Of a DNA stretch of 14,515 bases, positions 1 through 7,106 are shown one piece after another. The first letter of the stretch is position 1, and every line of letters begins with the position of its first letter. This DNA comes from Limisoma sp963590405 (GTDB taxonomy: Bacteria; Bacteroidota; Bacteroidia; Bacteroidales; Muribaculaceae). The position numbers were made by a program, and so were the translations under genes. The stretch spans positions 1-14,515 of the forward strand of contig CAVAPE010000060.1 of the NCBI GenBank assembly GCA_963590405.1, given 5' to 3'. The notes beneath the pieces were generated by a model. The model made no database searches and was not told the DNA's origin. It worked only from the letters and a program-made list of their open reading frames with translations.

Positions 1-2
1 TC

Positions 3-212
3 GACAATAGCGAGAAACTCTACAAAGAACTTCTGAAAGTTGACCAACTTGCATCAGAGTCGCAATTTCATGATGATGGTGGTAGAAATTCTGAACTTTA
101 CAAAGACTATCACCTTGACAGCGGATTAAATAGTTTCTTACTGAACAAGGAAGGTAAGATTGTTGCTATTAATCCAACAAATCAGCAATTGACTGAATTT
201 ATTTGTCAATAA
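3..212 (+). CDS. C-terminal fragment of a thioredoxin-fold (TlpA/AhpC-like) protein
   Basis: This is the last 69 codons of a gene that begins before the window; the frame is open from base 3 to a TAA at 210-212. The C-terminal part has the segment FLLNKEGKIVAINPT followed by a short helix ending LTEFICQ. This matches the final beta hairpin and helix of thioredoxin-fold redoxins of the TlpA/AhpC-TSA type, where a 'fL-dk-GkIva-np' strand is usual. The CxxC active site, if there is one, would lie upstream and cannot be seen. The exact substrate is therefore unknown. In Bacteroidales such proteins are usually exported disulfide reductases or part of larger DUF4369-thioredoxin lipoproteins; that is background, not something visible here. 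It is followed at once by an intrinsic terminator, so it is not cotranscribed with lon. Confidence 0.6.
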   Translation, partial: DNSEKLYKELLKVDQLASESQFHDDGGRNSELYKDYHLDSGLNSFLLNKEGKIVAINPTNQQLTEFICQ

Positions 213-218
213 CAACCA

Positions 219-263
219 AAGCCGGGACATTCGCAACAGCGACAAAATGTTCCGGTTTTCTTT
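219..263 (+). terminator. Rho-independent terminator after the thioredoxin-like gene
   Basis: A 10-bp stem (222-231 with 246-255, one G-T wobble) carries a 14-base loop that itself contains a small CGC/GCG hairpin. It is followed by TTTTCTTT at 256-263. The A-rich bases before the stem can also pair with the T tract. It lies 10 bases after the stop codon and separates the upstream gene from lon. Confidence 0.8.
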
Positions 264-316
264 AACCGATAGTTTGGCATTTTTTTTGCTAATACGCTAA
301 TAAAAACTGATAGCAA

Positions 317-2761
317 ATGATTGATTTCACAGACAGCAACTTGGTAGACGAGGAAACAAGTCCTCAGATATGTTCAATTTTCACTGACATAAAAACCAAT
401 GATGATGCTGCACAAGATATAGACCGACAGGAATTTACATCCGACGTGCCGATATTGGCACTTCGGAATATGGTGCTGTTCCCCGACGTTGCGATACCTA
501 TTGCCGTAGGCAGGCAGAAGTCGCTTAAACTCATTGACTATGCCCAAAAGCGGAAGATGCCAATCGGTGTAATCTGCCAAAAAGACCCTGAGGTAGACGA
601 CCCGGTGGAGTCAGACCTGTACCCTATCGGCGTGGTGGCAGAAATTATCAAGGTACTGGAATTTCCTGACAACACGACAAACGTAATCCTTCAGGGTAAA
701 TATCCATTCCAACTGGAGCACGTAACCGCTATGTCGCCATATCTAAAGGCACAGATTACCCCTATCGACGAGATTTATCCCGACGAACACGATCAGGAGT
801 TCCGCGTGCTTGTGTCAAGCCTTCGCGACATAACGCTGAAGATGCTTGACAAACTCGGCAACAAGATGCAAGAGTTGACCTTCGCCGTAAAGAACATCGA
901 CAACCCTGTGCATCTGGTCAATTTCCTTTGTGCAAACTCGCCGCTGGAGCCTAATGTGAAGCAGAAACTGCTGTCGAACCCGTCAATCAAGCAACGTGCC
1001 TACTCGCTGTTTATGTACCTCAACCGCGAGGCACAGTTGGTCGACATCCGCGCCGACATCGAGTCGAAGACCCAAAAGGACATCTCCGAGCAGCAACGCA
1101 CCCACTTCCTGCAACAGCAGATCCGCACAATTCAGGACGAACTCGGTGACACCGAAGAGCAGGATATCAACGACTTATACACACGCGCAGAGAAGAAAAA
1201 CTGGTCAGACGAGGTGTTTGCCACCTTTGAGAAAGAGATGAAGAAGTTGGAACGCCTCCAGCCTCAGTCGCCTGATTTCTCTGTGCAATACAACTATATC
1301 GAAACACTTCTGGATTTGCCGTGGGGCGAATATTCGGAGGACAATTTCGACCTTGACAATGCCGAGAAGCAACTCAATAAAGACCACTTCGGACTTGACA
1401 ACGTTAAGGATCGCATCCTTGAGCATTTGGCAGTGTTGAAACTGCGCGGCGACATGAAGGCGCCAATCTTGTGCCTCTATGGCCCTCCGGGAGTGGGAAA
1501 GACATCGCTGGGCAAATCCATTGCCGACGCGTTGCACCGAAAATATGTCAGAATGTCATTAGGCGGACTGCACGACGAGGCAGAAATCCGCGGTCACCGC
1601 AAGACCTACATCGGCGCTATGCCTGGACGCATAATCCAAGGTCTCATCAAGAGCGGTTCGTCGAACCCCGTGTTTGTGCTCGACGAAATCGACAAACTCG
1701 GTCAGGATTTCAAAGGCGACCCATCGTCGGCATTGCTTGAAGTGCTCGACCCTGAACAAAACAGCCATTTCCACGACAACTATGTGGACATCGACTACGA
1801 CTTGTCGCACGTGATGTTCATTGCCACAGCCAACACACTGTCAACGCTGTCGCAGCCGTTGCTCGACCGTATGGAGTTGATTGACGTTACCGGCTACATA
1901 CTCGAAGAGAAAGTAGAGATTGCGAAGAAATTCCTTGTGCCGAAGCAGTTGGAGGAACACGGATTTGACAAAAAGGACATCTCGTTCCCCAAAAAGACTC
2001 TCGTGAAGATTGTAGAGTCGTACACCCGCGAATCGGGCGTGCGCCAACTGGAGAAGAAGATTGCGAAAGTGCTCCGACGCATTGCACGCCTCAAGGCGAG
2101 CGGCAAGGAGTTTACCAAGACCATTTCTCCAGAGATGTTGAAAGAATACCTCGGTTCGGTAGAATATACCTCCGACAAATATGAAGGCAACGACCAAATC
2201 GGCGTGGTCACAGGACTGGCATGGACGGCAGTGGGCGGCGAAATTCTCTTTATCGAATCATCGCTTTCCAAGAGCAAGGGCGAAAAACTCACGCTTACGG
2301 GTAATCTCGGCGACGTGATGAAGGAGTCGGCTGTGATTGCGCTCCAATATCTGAAAGCCAACAACAAGAAACTCGGCATTGCCGACGAGGCTTTCGACAA
2401 CTGCAACGTGCACATCCACGTTCCTGAAGGCGCAATTCCAAAGGACGGACCGTCGGCAGGCGTAACAATGGCAACTTCGCTCGCCTCGTCGTTTACCCGC
2501 CGCAAGGTGAAAGACCACATCGCCATGACCGGAGAAATCACGCTCCGCGGCAAGGTACTGCCCGTTGGCGGAATCAAAGAGAAGATTTTGGCTGCAAAGA
2601 GAGCCGGCATCACCGACATCATTCTCTCAAAGGAGAACAAGAAAGACATTGAGGAAATAAAGCCTATATATCTTAAAGGTGTAACGTTCCACTACGTTGC
2701 GTCGATAAAGGAAGTGCTCGACTTGGCGCTGACCGACGAGGTTGTGCCCGAGGACATCTAA
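317..2761 (+). CDS. lon: ATP-dependent protease Lon (endopeptidase La)
   Basis: Lon is a cytoplasmic, hexameric AAA+ serine protease that degrades misfolded and selected regulatory proteins. The 814-residue product has the full LonA layout. An N-terminal substrate-binding domain starts near residue 43 (VPILALRNMVLFPDVAIPI), a helical linker follows, and then the ATPase module. Walker A is GPPGVGKTS at 389-397, Walker B is VFVLDEIDK at 452-460, and a sensor-1-like IATAN follows. The protease domain has the signature PKDGPSAGV with catalytic Ser713, and the partner Lys756 lies in GGIKEK, 43 residues on, the spacing known for the Ser-Lys dyad. Length is normal and no key residue is missing. The first 42 residues are acidic and not conserved in type. 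ATG at 317 is the only reasonable start before the conserved domain; there is no Shine-Dalgarno, as is usual in Bacteroidota. It appears to be monocistronic between two terminators. Confidence 0.98.
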   Translation: MIDFTDSNLVDEETSPQICSIFTDIKTNDDAAQDIDRQEFTSDVPILALRNMVLFPDVAIPIAVGRQKSLKLIDYAQKRKMPIGVICQKDPEVDDPVESDLYPIGVVAEIIKVLEFPDNTTNVILQGKYPFQLEHVTAMSPYLKAQITPIDEIYPDEHDQEFRVLVSSLRDITLKMLDKLGNKMQELTFAVKNIDNPVHLVNFLCANSPLEPNVKQKLLSNPSIKQRAYSLFMYLNREAQLVDIRADIESKTQKDISEQQRTHFLQQQIRTIQDELGDTEEQDINDLYTRAEKKNWSDEVFATFEKEMKKLERLQPQSPDFSVQYNYIETLLDLPWGEYSEDNFDLDNAEKQLNKDHFGLDNVKDRILEHLAVLKLRGDMKAPILCLYGPPGVGKTSLGKSIADALHRKYVRMSLGGLHDEAEIRGHRKTYIGAMPGRIIQGLIKSGSSNPVFVLDEIDKLGQDFKGDPSSALLEVLDPEQNSHFHDNYVDIDYDLSHVMFIATANTLSTLSQPLLDRMELIDVTGYILEEKVEIAKKFLVPKQLEEHGFDKKDISFPKKTLVKIVESYTRESGVRQLEKKIAKVLRRIARLKASGKEFTKTISPEMLKEYLGSVEYTSDKYEGNDQIGVVTGLAWTAVGGEILFIESSLSKSKGEKLTLTGNLGDVMKESAVIALQYLKANNKKLGIADEAFDNCNVHIHVPEGAIPKDGPSAGVTMATSLASSFTRRKVKDHIAMTGEITLRGKVLPVGGIKEKILAAKRAGITDIILSKENKKDIEEIKPIYLKGVTFHYVASIKEVLDLALTDEVVPEDI

Positions 2762-2772
2762 ACGGCAGAAAT

Positions 2773-2825
2773 GACAGAAAAAAGCGTCGGCTAAACAAAT
2801 CGTTCAGCCGACGCTTTTTTCTGTC
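2773..2825. terminator. Bidirectional terminator between lon and the convergent HTH gene
   Basis: A perfect 20-bp inverted repeat pairs 2773-2792 with 2806-2825 around a 13-base loop in which three more pairs (AAC/GTT) are possible. The GC-rich core is GCGTCGGCT/AGCCGACGC, flanked by six A on the left and six T on the right, so it reads as a terminator on both strands. It starts 12 bases after the lon stop codon and ends 7 bases from the stop of the opposing gene. Confidence 0.93.
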
Positions 2826-2832
2826 AACAAAT

Positions 2833-3099
2833 TTATTTTTCAGCCTCTTCGTTATGCTCTTGCAATATCTCCAAAGCCATATCATAAATTTGGGTGTCGT
2901 CCAAAACTACAATTCCTCCGTCAGGTCCTGGCTCGATATGGAGTCCACAGTTCTTTCCGAAGGAATAATTGGTACCACCAAAATAATTTCTTACAGTTTG
3001 TACGTTGACATTCAGACGGTCTGCAATCTTGTGCATCGAACCGTCAGGCAAGCAATCTTTGATTCTTCTCAGCTCGTTGAATGAAATAGTCTTCGTCAT
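2833..3099 (-). CDS. Small helix-turn-helix DNA-binding protein
   Basis: The product has 88 residues. Residues 20-41 (GSMHKIADRLNVNVQTVRNYFG) fit a helix-turn-helix: helix, turn around RLNVN, and a recognition helix VQTVRNYFG. A short tail follows with HIEPGPDGGIVVLDD, predicted strands, and a C-terminal acidic helix. I recognise this as a small Bacteroidales family usually annotated only as 'DNA-binding protein', with the conserved pattern NYFGGTNY...G...HIEPGPDGGIV. Target and ligand are unknown. It stands alone between the lon terminator and its own promoter. The start ATG is preceded by an AT-rich leader without Shine-Dalgarno. It is richer in A/T than lon. A nucleoid-associated or regulatory role is inferred from the HTH only. 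Confidence 0.85.
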   Translation of the reverse strand: MTKTISFNELRRIKDCLPDGSMHKIADRLNVNVQTVRNYFGGTNYSFGKNCGLHIEPGPDGGIVVLDDTQIYDMALEILQEHNEEAEK

Positions 3100-3148
3100 G
3101 ATACTATAATTTTAATTGTTAGAAATTCTGTTGTTTAATTCGATGTCA

Positions 3149-3180
3149 TAAATTTAGACATTTATTATTTATCGACCAAA
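3149..3180 (-). promoter_or_regulatory. Predicted Bacteroidetes-type promoter for the HTH gene
   Basis: Read on the minus strand, TTTG (complement of 3177-3180) is followed after 20 bases by TAAATTTA (3156-3149). The primary sigma factor consensus in Bacteroides is TTTG and TAnnTTTG with about 19-21 bases between, so only the last base of the -7 box differs. Transcription would begin near 3143, giving a leader of about 40 bases. No other promoter of this quality is seen nearby. Confidence 0.65.
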
Positions 3181-3210
3181 TTTTCTTACGATTATTTTAG
3201 TATGCTTTAC

Positions 3211-3236
3211 AACATGTTTTGTGCAACGTGTTTTGT
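3211..3236. repeat. Tandem 12-bp direct repeat upstream of the HTH gene promoter
   Basis: AACATGTTTTGT (3211-3222) is repeated as AACGTGTTTTGT (3225-3236), 11 of 12 bases identical, with a 14-base period. The first copy holds the palindrome AACATGTT. The pair lies in the 157-base gap between the end of the DUF4301 gene and the small HTH gene, about 30 bases upstream of the predicted -33 box. It could be an activator or autoregulator site; function is inferred from position alone. Confidence 0.4.
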
Positions 3237-3256
3237 ATCAGCCACATTCACGCCTA

Positions 3257-4777
3257 TTAGCCTTGATGCGCCTTGCGCAACAGGTCGTTGACAGTCTTGA
3301 CTGGGTTGAACGTTTCGGCAGGCACTTCAACAAAGATTGTATTCCAATCGCTCATTGCGCCGTTCCAAAGTCCTGGCAATTCGAGCGCCTTGATTTCGTG
3401 TCCAGATTTTGATTTTTCCGAAATGAAGCCAGTCTTCGGGTCAACATATTTTGTAAGGTCAAACTTCTTGCCGTCCACGTCCTTGATGTAGCAAACCAAA
3501 TCCACAGGATTGAAATGCGTTGCCTTGGTCATCAATTCTACCGAACGCTTGTCGTTGGAGTCGATTTGCGAACTCTCCAAAATCTGCGGAGCAGTCGTGC
3601 CGTCCTGACTGTAAGCAATGTACGGACCACCGCCAGGCTCGCCGTCGTTCTTCACCACGCCGCACACACGGATTGGTCGGTTGAGTTTAGTTTTTAGATA
3701 CACCACCAACTCGGAGTCTTCCAGATGTTTCGTCTCCTCGTTTCTCACGCAAAGTTGACGCTGCACGAAACGCACGATTTCAAGCACTTGATCCATCGTG
3801 TAGTTGCCACTGTTGAGAAGGCTGAGATATTTGTCGATTTGCTTTTGCGTCTGAATCAGCAAGCCGCCGAGGATTTTCTTGTAACGGATTGTCGTGGCAC
3901 GGTTTGCGTTTGGCACAACGTTGTCGATGTTTTTGATAAACACCACATCCGACTCAATCTCATTGAGGTTCTGAATCAATGCGCCGTGACCACCTGGACG
4001 GAAGAGGAGTTTGCCGTCCTCGCGGAATGGAGTGTTATCCTTGTTGACAGCGATGGTATCGGTCGACGGCTTTTGGGTCGACATCGAAACGTCGTAGTGA
4101 GTGCCGAACTTCTTTTCCATCAGTGGCAAAGTCTTTTCCAATTCCTCGGTAAAGAGAGCCTTATGGTTTTCGGAAACAGTGAAATGCACCTTCACCTTTC
4201 CGCCCAAGCCTTTGGCATATTGCGCACCCTCTTCGAGATGTTCAGCAAGAGCAGTATGCACGTCGGCACCGTCCTTATGGAATTGCAGCAAAGCCTTTGG
4301 CAAATTACCGTAGTTCAAGCCTTTGGCATTAAGTAGATAGTCAACCACCACCTTTTTCTTGCCAGCCTCTACCAGTTCGTCAATGCCCTTACCCTCGCAT
4401 TGCTTAATCTTCTCATCCAGCGCCTTGAAGAATGCAAAATCATGGATTTGCGCGAAGAATTTATCCACGAAATCGCCAGCAGGAGCAGCATCGTCGGAAT
4501 CAAGAAATTCATAGAGTTTCTTGAACATTCGACTGGCAGCGCCCGAGGCAGGAACGAATTTAAGGATGTTGCCCCCCGCAGCCAGATAACTTTCCCACTC
4601 GCCGATAAGTTCAGCCTCCTTGCCTTCGTCCAGTTTCTGGACTCCGTCACCTATGGTAGCCGCACCGACCAATTTCAAAAAAGGGAACCCGTTTTTGAAA
4701 TCATCCAGTTGATGTTCAACTTGTTTGACGGTCAGATTATGGTCTTTAATTTGTTGTAAATCGTGTTCTGTAAACAT
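3257..4777 (-). CDS. DUF4301 family protein, nucleotidyltransferase-like
   Basis: The product has 506 residues and no signal peptide or membrane segment, so it is probably cytoplasmic. I recognise the DUF4301 family, common in Bacteroidota and without an assigned function. Motifs in order: VPASGAASRMFKK (75-87), like the nucleotide loop of sugar nucleotidyltransferases; QKPSTDTIAV (235-244); FRPGGHGALIQNLN (259-272) and VVFIKNIDNVV (278-288), which parallel the PPGHGDxY and NxDN motifs of UDP-sugar pyrophosphorylases; and GVVKNDGEPGGGPYIA (373-388) with ILESSQID (399-406). These order and spacing likenesses suggest a GT-A fold that moves a nucleotide onto a sugar phosphate, with Asp285 a possible metal ligand. 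That is inference; the substrate is unknown. It is transcribed away from rsh. No hairpin with a T tract follows its stop codon, so reading through into the HTH gene is possible. Confidence 0.88.
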   Translation of the reverse strand: MFTEHDLQQIKDHNLTVKQVEHQLDDFKNGFPFLKLVGAATIGDGVQKLDEGKEAELIGEWESYLAAGGNILKFVPASGAASRMFKKLYEFLDSDDAAPAGDFVDKFFAQIHDFAFFKALDEKIKQCEGKGIDELVEAGKKKVVVDYLLNAKGLNYGNLPKALLQFHKDGADVHTALAEHLEEGAQYAKGLGGKVKVHFTVSENHKALFTEELEKTLPLMEKKFGTHYDVSMSTQKPSTDTIAVNKDNTPFREDGKLLFRPGGHGALIQNLNEIESDVVFIKNIDNVVPNANRATTIRYKKILGGLLIQTQKQIDKYLSLLNSGNYTMDQVLEIVRFVQRQLCVRNEETKHLEDSELVVYLKTKLNRPIRVCGVVKNDGEPGGGPYIAYSQDGTTAPQILESSQIDSNDKRSVELMTKATHFNPVDLVCYIKDVDGKKFDLTKYVDPKTGFISEKSKSGHEIKALELPGLWNGAMSDWNTIFVEVPAETFNPVKTVNDLLRKAHQG

Positions 4778-4808
4778 AGTCTTGAATAATTTGTTTTATT
4801 AGGCATCC

Positions 4809-4816
4809 CAAACTTA
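4809..4816 (-). promoter_or_regulatory. Predicted -7 box for the DUF4301 gene
   Basis: On the minus strand 4816-4809 reads TAAGTTTG, a perfect match to the Bacteroides TAnnTTTG element, 31 bases before the ATG at 4777. A TTTG lies 25 bases further upstream (4845-4842), longer than the usual 19-21, so the -33 element is weak or absent. Confidence 0.55.
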
Positions 4817-4860
4817 CTAATTTTTAATCTAAAATCGTTCACAAATAGGCAAAAATTTCG

Positions 4861-4868
4861 TAAGTTTG
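4861..4868 (+). promoter_or_regulatory. Predicted -7 box for the rsh operon
   Basis: TAAGTTTG is a perfect TAnnTTTG element. At the expected distance upstream only TTCA (4838-4841, 19-base gap) is found, so the -33 element is poor. If the box is used, transcription begins at about 4873-4875. That places the in-frame TTG at 4866 before the transcript starts and favours ATG 4878 or 4893 as the rsh start codon. Confidence 0.55.
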
Positions 4869-4877
4869 AAAAGAATT

Positions 4878-7106
4878 ATGGAATTAGATAAAATGGAAGC
4901 ATATTATACCGAAAAAGAGCGGCTTTTTGTTATCGAAGCATATAGGTCTTTAAGGCATTCGCTTGCCGGAGATCTGACTTTCGAAGAGACTAAAAAAATT
5001 GAGAAGATACTTAAAGATGGCATCGAGGCGGGTAAAGCCCGACGAGACAAGTACGGCATCAATCCGTCGGTGCGCCATCTGAACACAGCCCTTCTCATTT
5101 CAAAATATGTGGGTGCCGACAAAAATATGATTATCGCCACCCTACTCTATCATCTTTGTTCCGACGACTACTATCCATTGTCGGCAGTCAAGGAAGATTT
5201 TGGCGAGGATATCTGCTCCATAACCAATGGACTGAAGAAGGTTTCTGAACTCTATAAGCGGCAATCTGCGCAGCGCGACGAAAATTTCAGCAAACTGATG
5301 ATGGCATTTGCGGAAAACATCCGTGTGATCATCATCATGATTGTTGACCGTTTGGCGCTGATGAAGGCCATCAACCACCATCCGAACCAAAAGTTCGTTA
5401 GGGACATTGCCACCGAGGCGCTCTATCTCTATGCGCCTCTTGCCCACCGACTCGGTTTGTACAAAATCAAATCGGAGTTGGAGGACATGTCGCTGAAATA
5501 CACCAACCGCGAACTTTACACGCAGATTGCGCACAAACTGAACGAATCGAAGCAAGAGCGCGACAAATACATTGCCGAATTTATTGCCCCAATCAAGAAG
5601 AAACTCGAAGAAGAGGGCATCAAGTTTGACATCAAGGGGCGCACCAAATCCATCTATTCGATTTGGAACAAGATGAAGAAGCAGAATGCGGACCTGAAGG
5701 ACATCTACGACCTTTTCGCCATCCGCATTATCATCGACACGCCGCTGGAGTATGAACGCCGCGACTGCTGGAAGGTGTTTGCCATCGTGACCGACATGTT
5801 CAAGGCCAACCCTTCGAGAATGAAGGACTGGATTACCATCCCGAAATCCAACGGCTACGAATCGCTCCACACCACAGTGACTGGCCCTGGCTCGCGCTGG
5901 GTGGAGGTGCAGATTCGCACACAGAGGATGGACGAAATCGCAGAAAAGGGTCTTGCCGCCCATTTCAAATACAAGGGCGTGAAGGGCGAAAAGAACCTTG
6001 ATGACTGGATGGCGAACGTGCGCGACATTCTGGAAACATCGGGCAAGGACACTCCCGAAATCATGAAGAAGATGAATATGGACGTCTACGACAAAGAGGT
6101 GTTCATCTTCACTCCAAAGGGCGACCTGTTCCGGTTGCCGCTGGGCGCTACAATCCTCGACTTTGCCTTTGCCATCCACTCCAAAATCGGATGCACCTGC
6201 ATCGGCGCAAAGGTCAACGGAAAGACGCAGAAAATCAACTACAAGTTGGCAAACGGCGACACCGTTGAAATCCTCACGTCGACCACGCAGCAGCCGAAAC
6301 TGCAATGGCTCACCATTGTAACCACCTCGAAGGCGAAGAACAAGATACGCCAGTCGCTCAACGAAATCAACAACCGTTCGGCTGAATACGCCAAAGAACT
6401 GATTCAGCGCCGATTCAAGAACCGCAAGATTGACATTGAGGAGGCAATCCTCACAAAGGTAATCAAACGGTTGAACTACAAGACCGCGACCGACTTCTAC
6501 AACGACGTAGCCAACGAGAAACTTGACGTTGCCCACATCGTAGATGCCTACCTTGCTATCAAGGAGAAGGAGGACGAGCCACAAACGATTGTAAACAACC
6601 GTTCGGCGCAGGACTTTGTGATGCAGCCAGTCGAGGAGGTGACCAACGATTCCGGCGACGTGATTATTATCGGCGAAGGCATCAAGGGCATCAACTACAA
6701 ACTTGCCAAATGCTGTATGCCAATCCAGGGCGACACCATCATGGGCTTCATTGCCAGCGACGGAGCGATAAAGATACACAAATCCACCTGTCCCAACGCG
6801 CGGCATTTGGCTTCGAAATATCCGTACCGCACAATCAAGACGGCATGGAGCGGTGTTACGGGCAGTAACCAATTTGCAGTGCCGCTAAGCATTGTGGGAC
6901 ACGACGATATTGGCATTGTCAACAACATCACCTCTATAATAACTAAAGAAAAAAACGTATCTTTGCGTAGCATTGCCATCGATTCTAACGATGGCTTGTT
7001 CCAAGGGCGGCTTGTTGTCGGTGTCAACGACATCGTGTCGCTCAACAATTTGATTAAGAAAATTAAAACGATAAAGGGCGTAAAAGATGTACAACGCAAC
7101 AATTAA
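4878..7106 (+). CDS. RelA/SpoT homologue ((p)ppGpp synthetase, hydrolase site degenerate)
   Basis: Long RSH enzymes make the alarmone (p)ppGpp from ATP and GTP/GDP and may hydrolyse it. Numbering from ATG 4878 (742 residues), the domains are an N-terminal HD domain (about 50-200), synthetase (about 245-355) with IKGRTKSIYSIW from 252 and VEVQIRT at 342-348 (catalytic Glu343), TGS (about 405-465), a helical part, a Cys-rich zinc-finger-like segment (C612, C613, H634, C638) and a C-terminal ACT domain (about 668-742). The synthetase is intact. In the HD domain His67 and Asp157 remain, but the His-Asp pair expected at 91-92 is Tyr-His, and HN after DRL is AL, so hydrolysis is probably lost. The TTG at 4866 lies inside a promoter box and is unlikely to be the start; ATG 4893 is also possible. 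This is the first gene of a five-gene run. I give no symbol because relA and rel names depend on activity. Confidence 0.95.
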   Translation: MELDKMEAYYTEKERLFVIEAYRSLRHSLAGDLTFEETKKIEKILKDGIEAGKARRDKYGINPSVRHLNTALLISKYVGADKNMIIATLLYHLCSDDYYPLSAVKEDFGEDICSITNGLKKVSELYKRQSAQRDENFSKLMMAFAENIRVIIIMIVDRLALMKAINHHPNQKFVRDIATEALYLYAPLAHRLGLYKIKSELEDMSLKYTNRELYTQIAHKLNESKQERDKYIAEFIAPIKKKLEEEGIKFDIKGRTKSIYSIWNKMKKQNADLKDIYDLFAIRIIIDTPLEYERRDCWKVFAIVTDMFKANPSRMKDWITIPKSNGYESLHTTVTGPGSRWVEVQIRTQRMDEIAEKGLAAHFKYKGVKGEKNLDDWMANVRDILETSGKDTPEIMKKMNMDVYDKEVFIFTPKGDLFRLPLGATILDFAFAIHSKIGCTCIGAKVNGKTQKINYKLANGDTVEILTSTTQQPKLQWLTIVTTSKAKNKIRQSLNEINNRSAEYAKELIQRRFKNRKIDIEEAILTKVIKRLNYKTATDFYNDVANEKLDVAHIVDAYLAIKEKEDEPQTIVNNRSAQDFVMQPVEEVTNDSGDVIIIGEGIKGINYKLAKCCMPIQGDTIMGFIASDGAIKIHKSTCPNARHLASKYPYRTIKTAWSGVTGSNQFAVPLSIVGHDDIGIVNNITSIITKEKNVSLRSIAIDSNDGLFQGRLVVGVNDIVSLNNLIKKIKTIKGVKDVQRNN

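Noticed and set aside
264..316. Promoter for lon
   Set aside because: TAGTTTGG at 270-277 and TTTG at 273-276 or 285-288 resemble promoter parts, but no pair has the right spacing with a good -7 box, so no call is made although a promoter must lie here or upstream.
3181..3256. Terminator after the DUF4301 gene
   Set aside because: Read on the minus strand, the region has the direct repeats but no stable GC-rich hairpin with a T tract, so termination here is not supported.
3725..4336. 203-codon plus-strand frame opposite the DUF4301 gene
   Set aside because: The minus-strand frame carries the conserved motifs over the same bases; the plus-strand product has no recognisable feature.
5142..6872. 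Long open frame (576 codons) on the minus strand opposite rsh
   Set aside because: It lies wholly inside rsh, whose conserved domains span this region. The reverse frame gives a low-complexity Val/Leu/His/Arg-rich protein with no motif, as expected from codon bias on the other strand.
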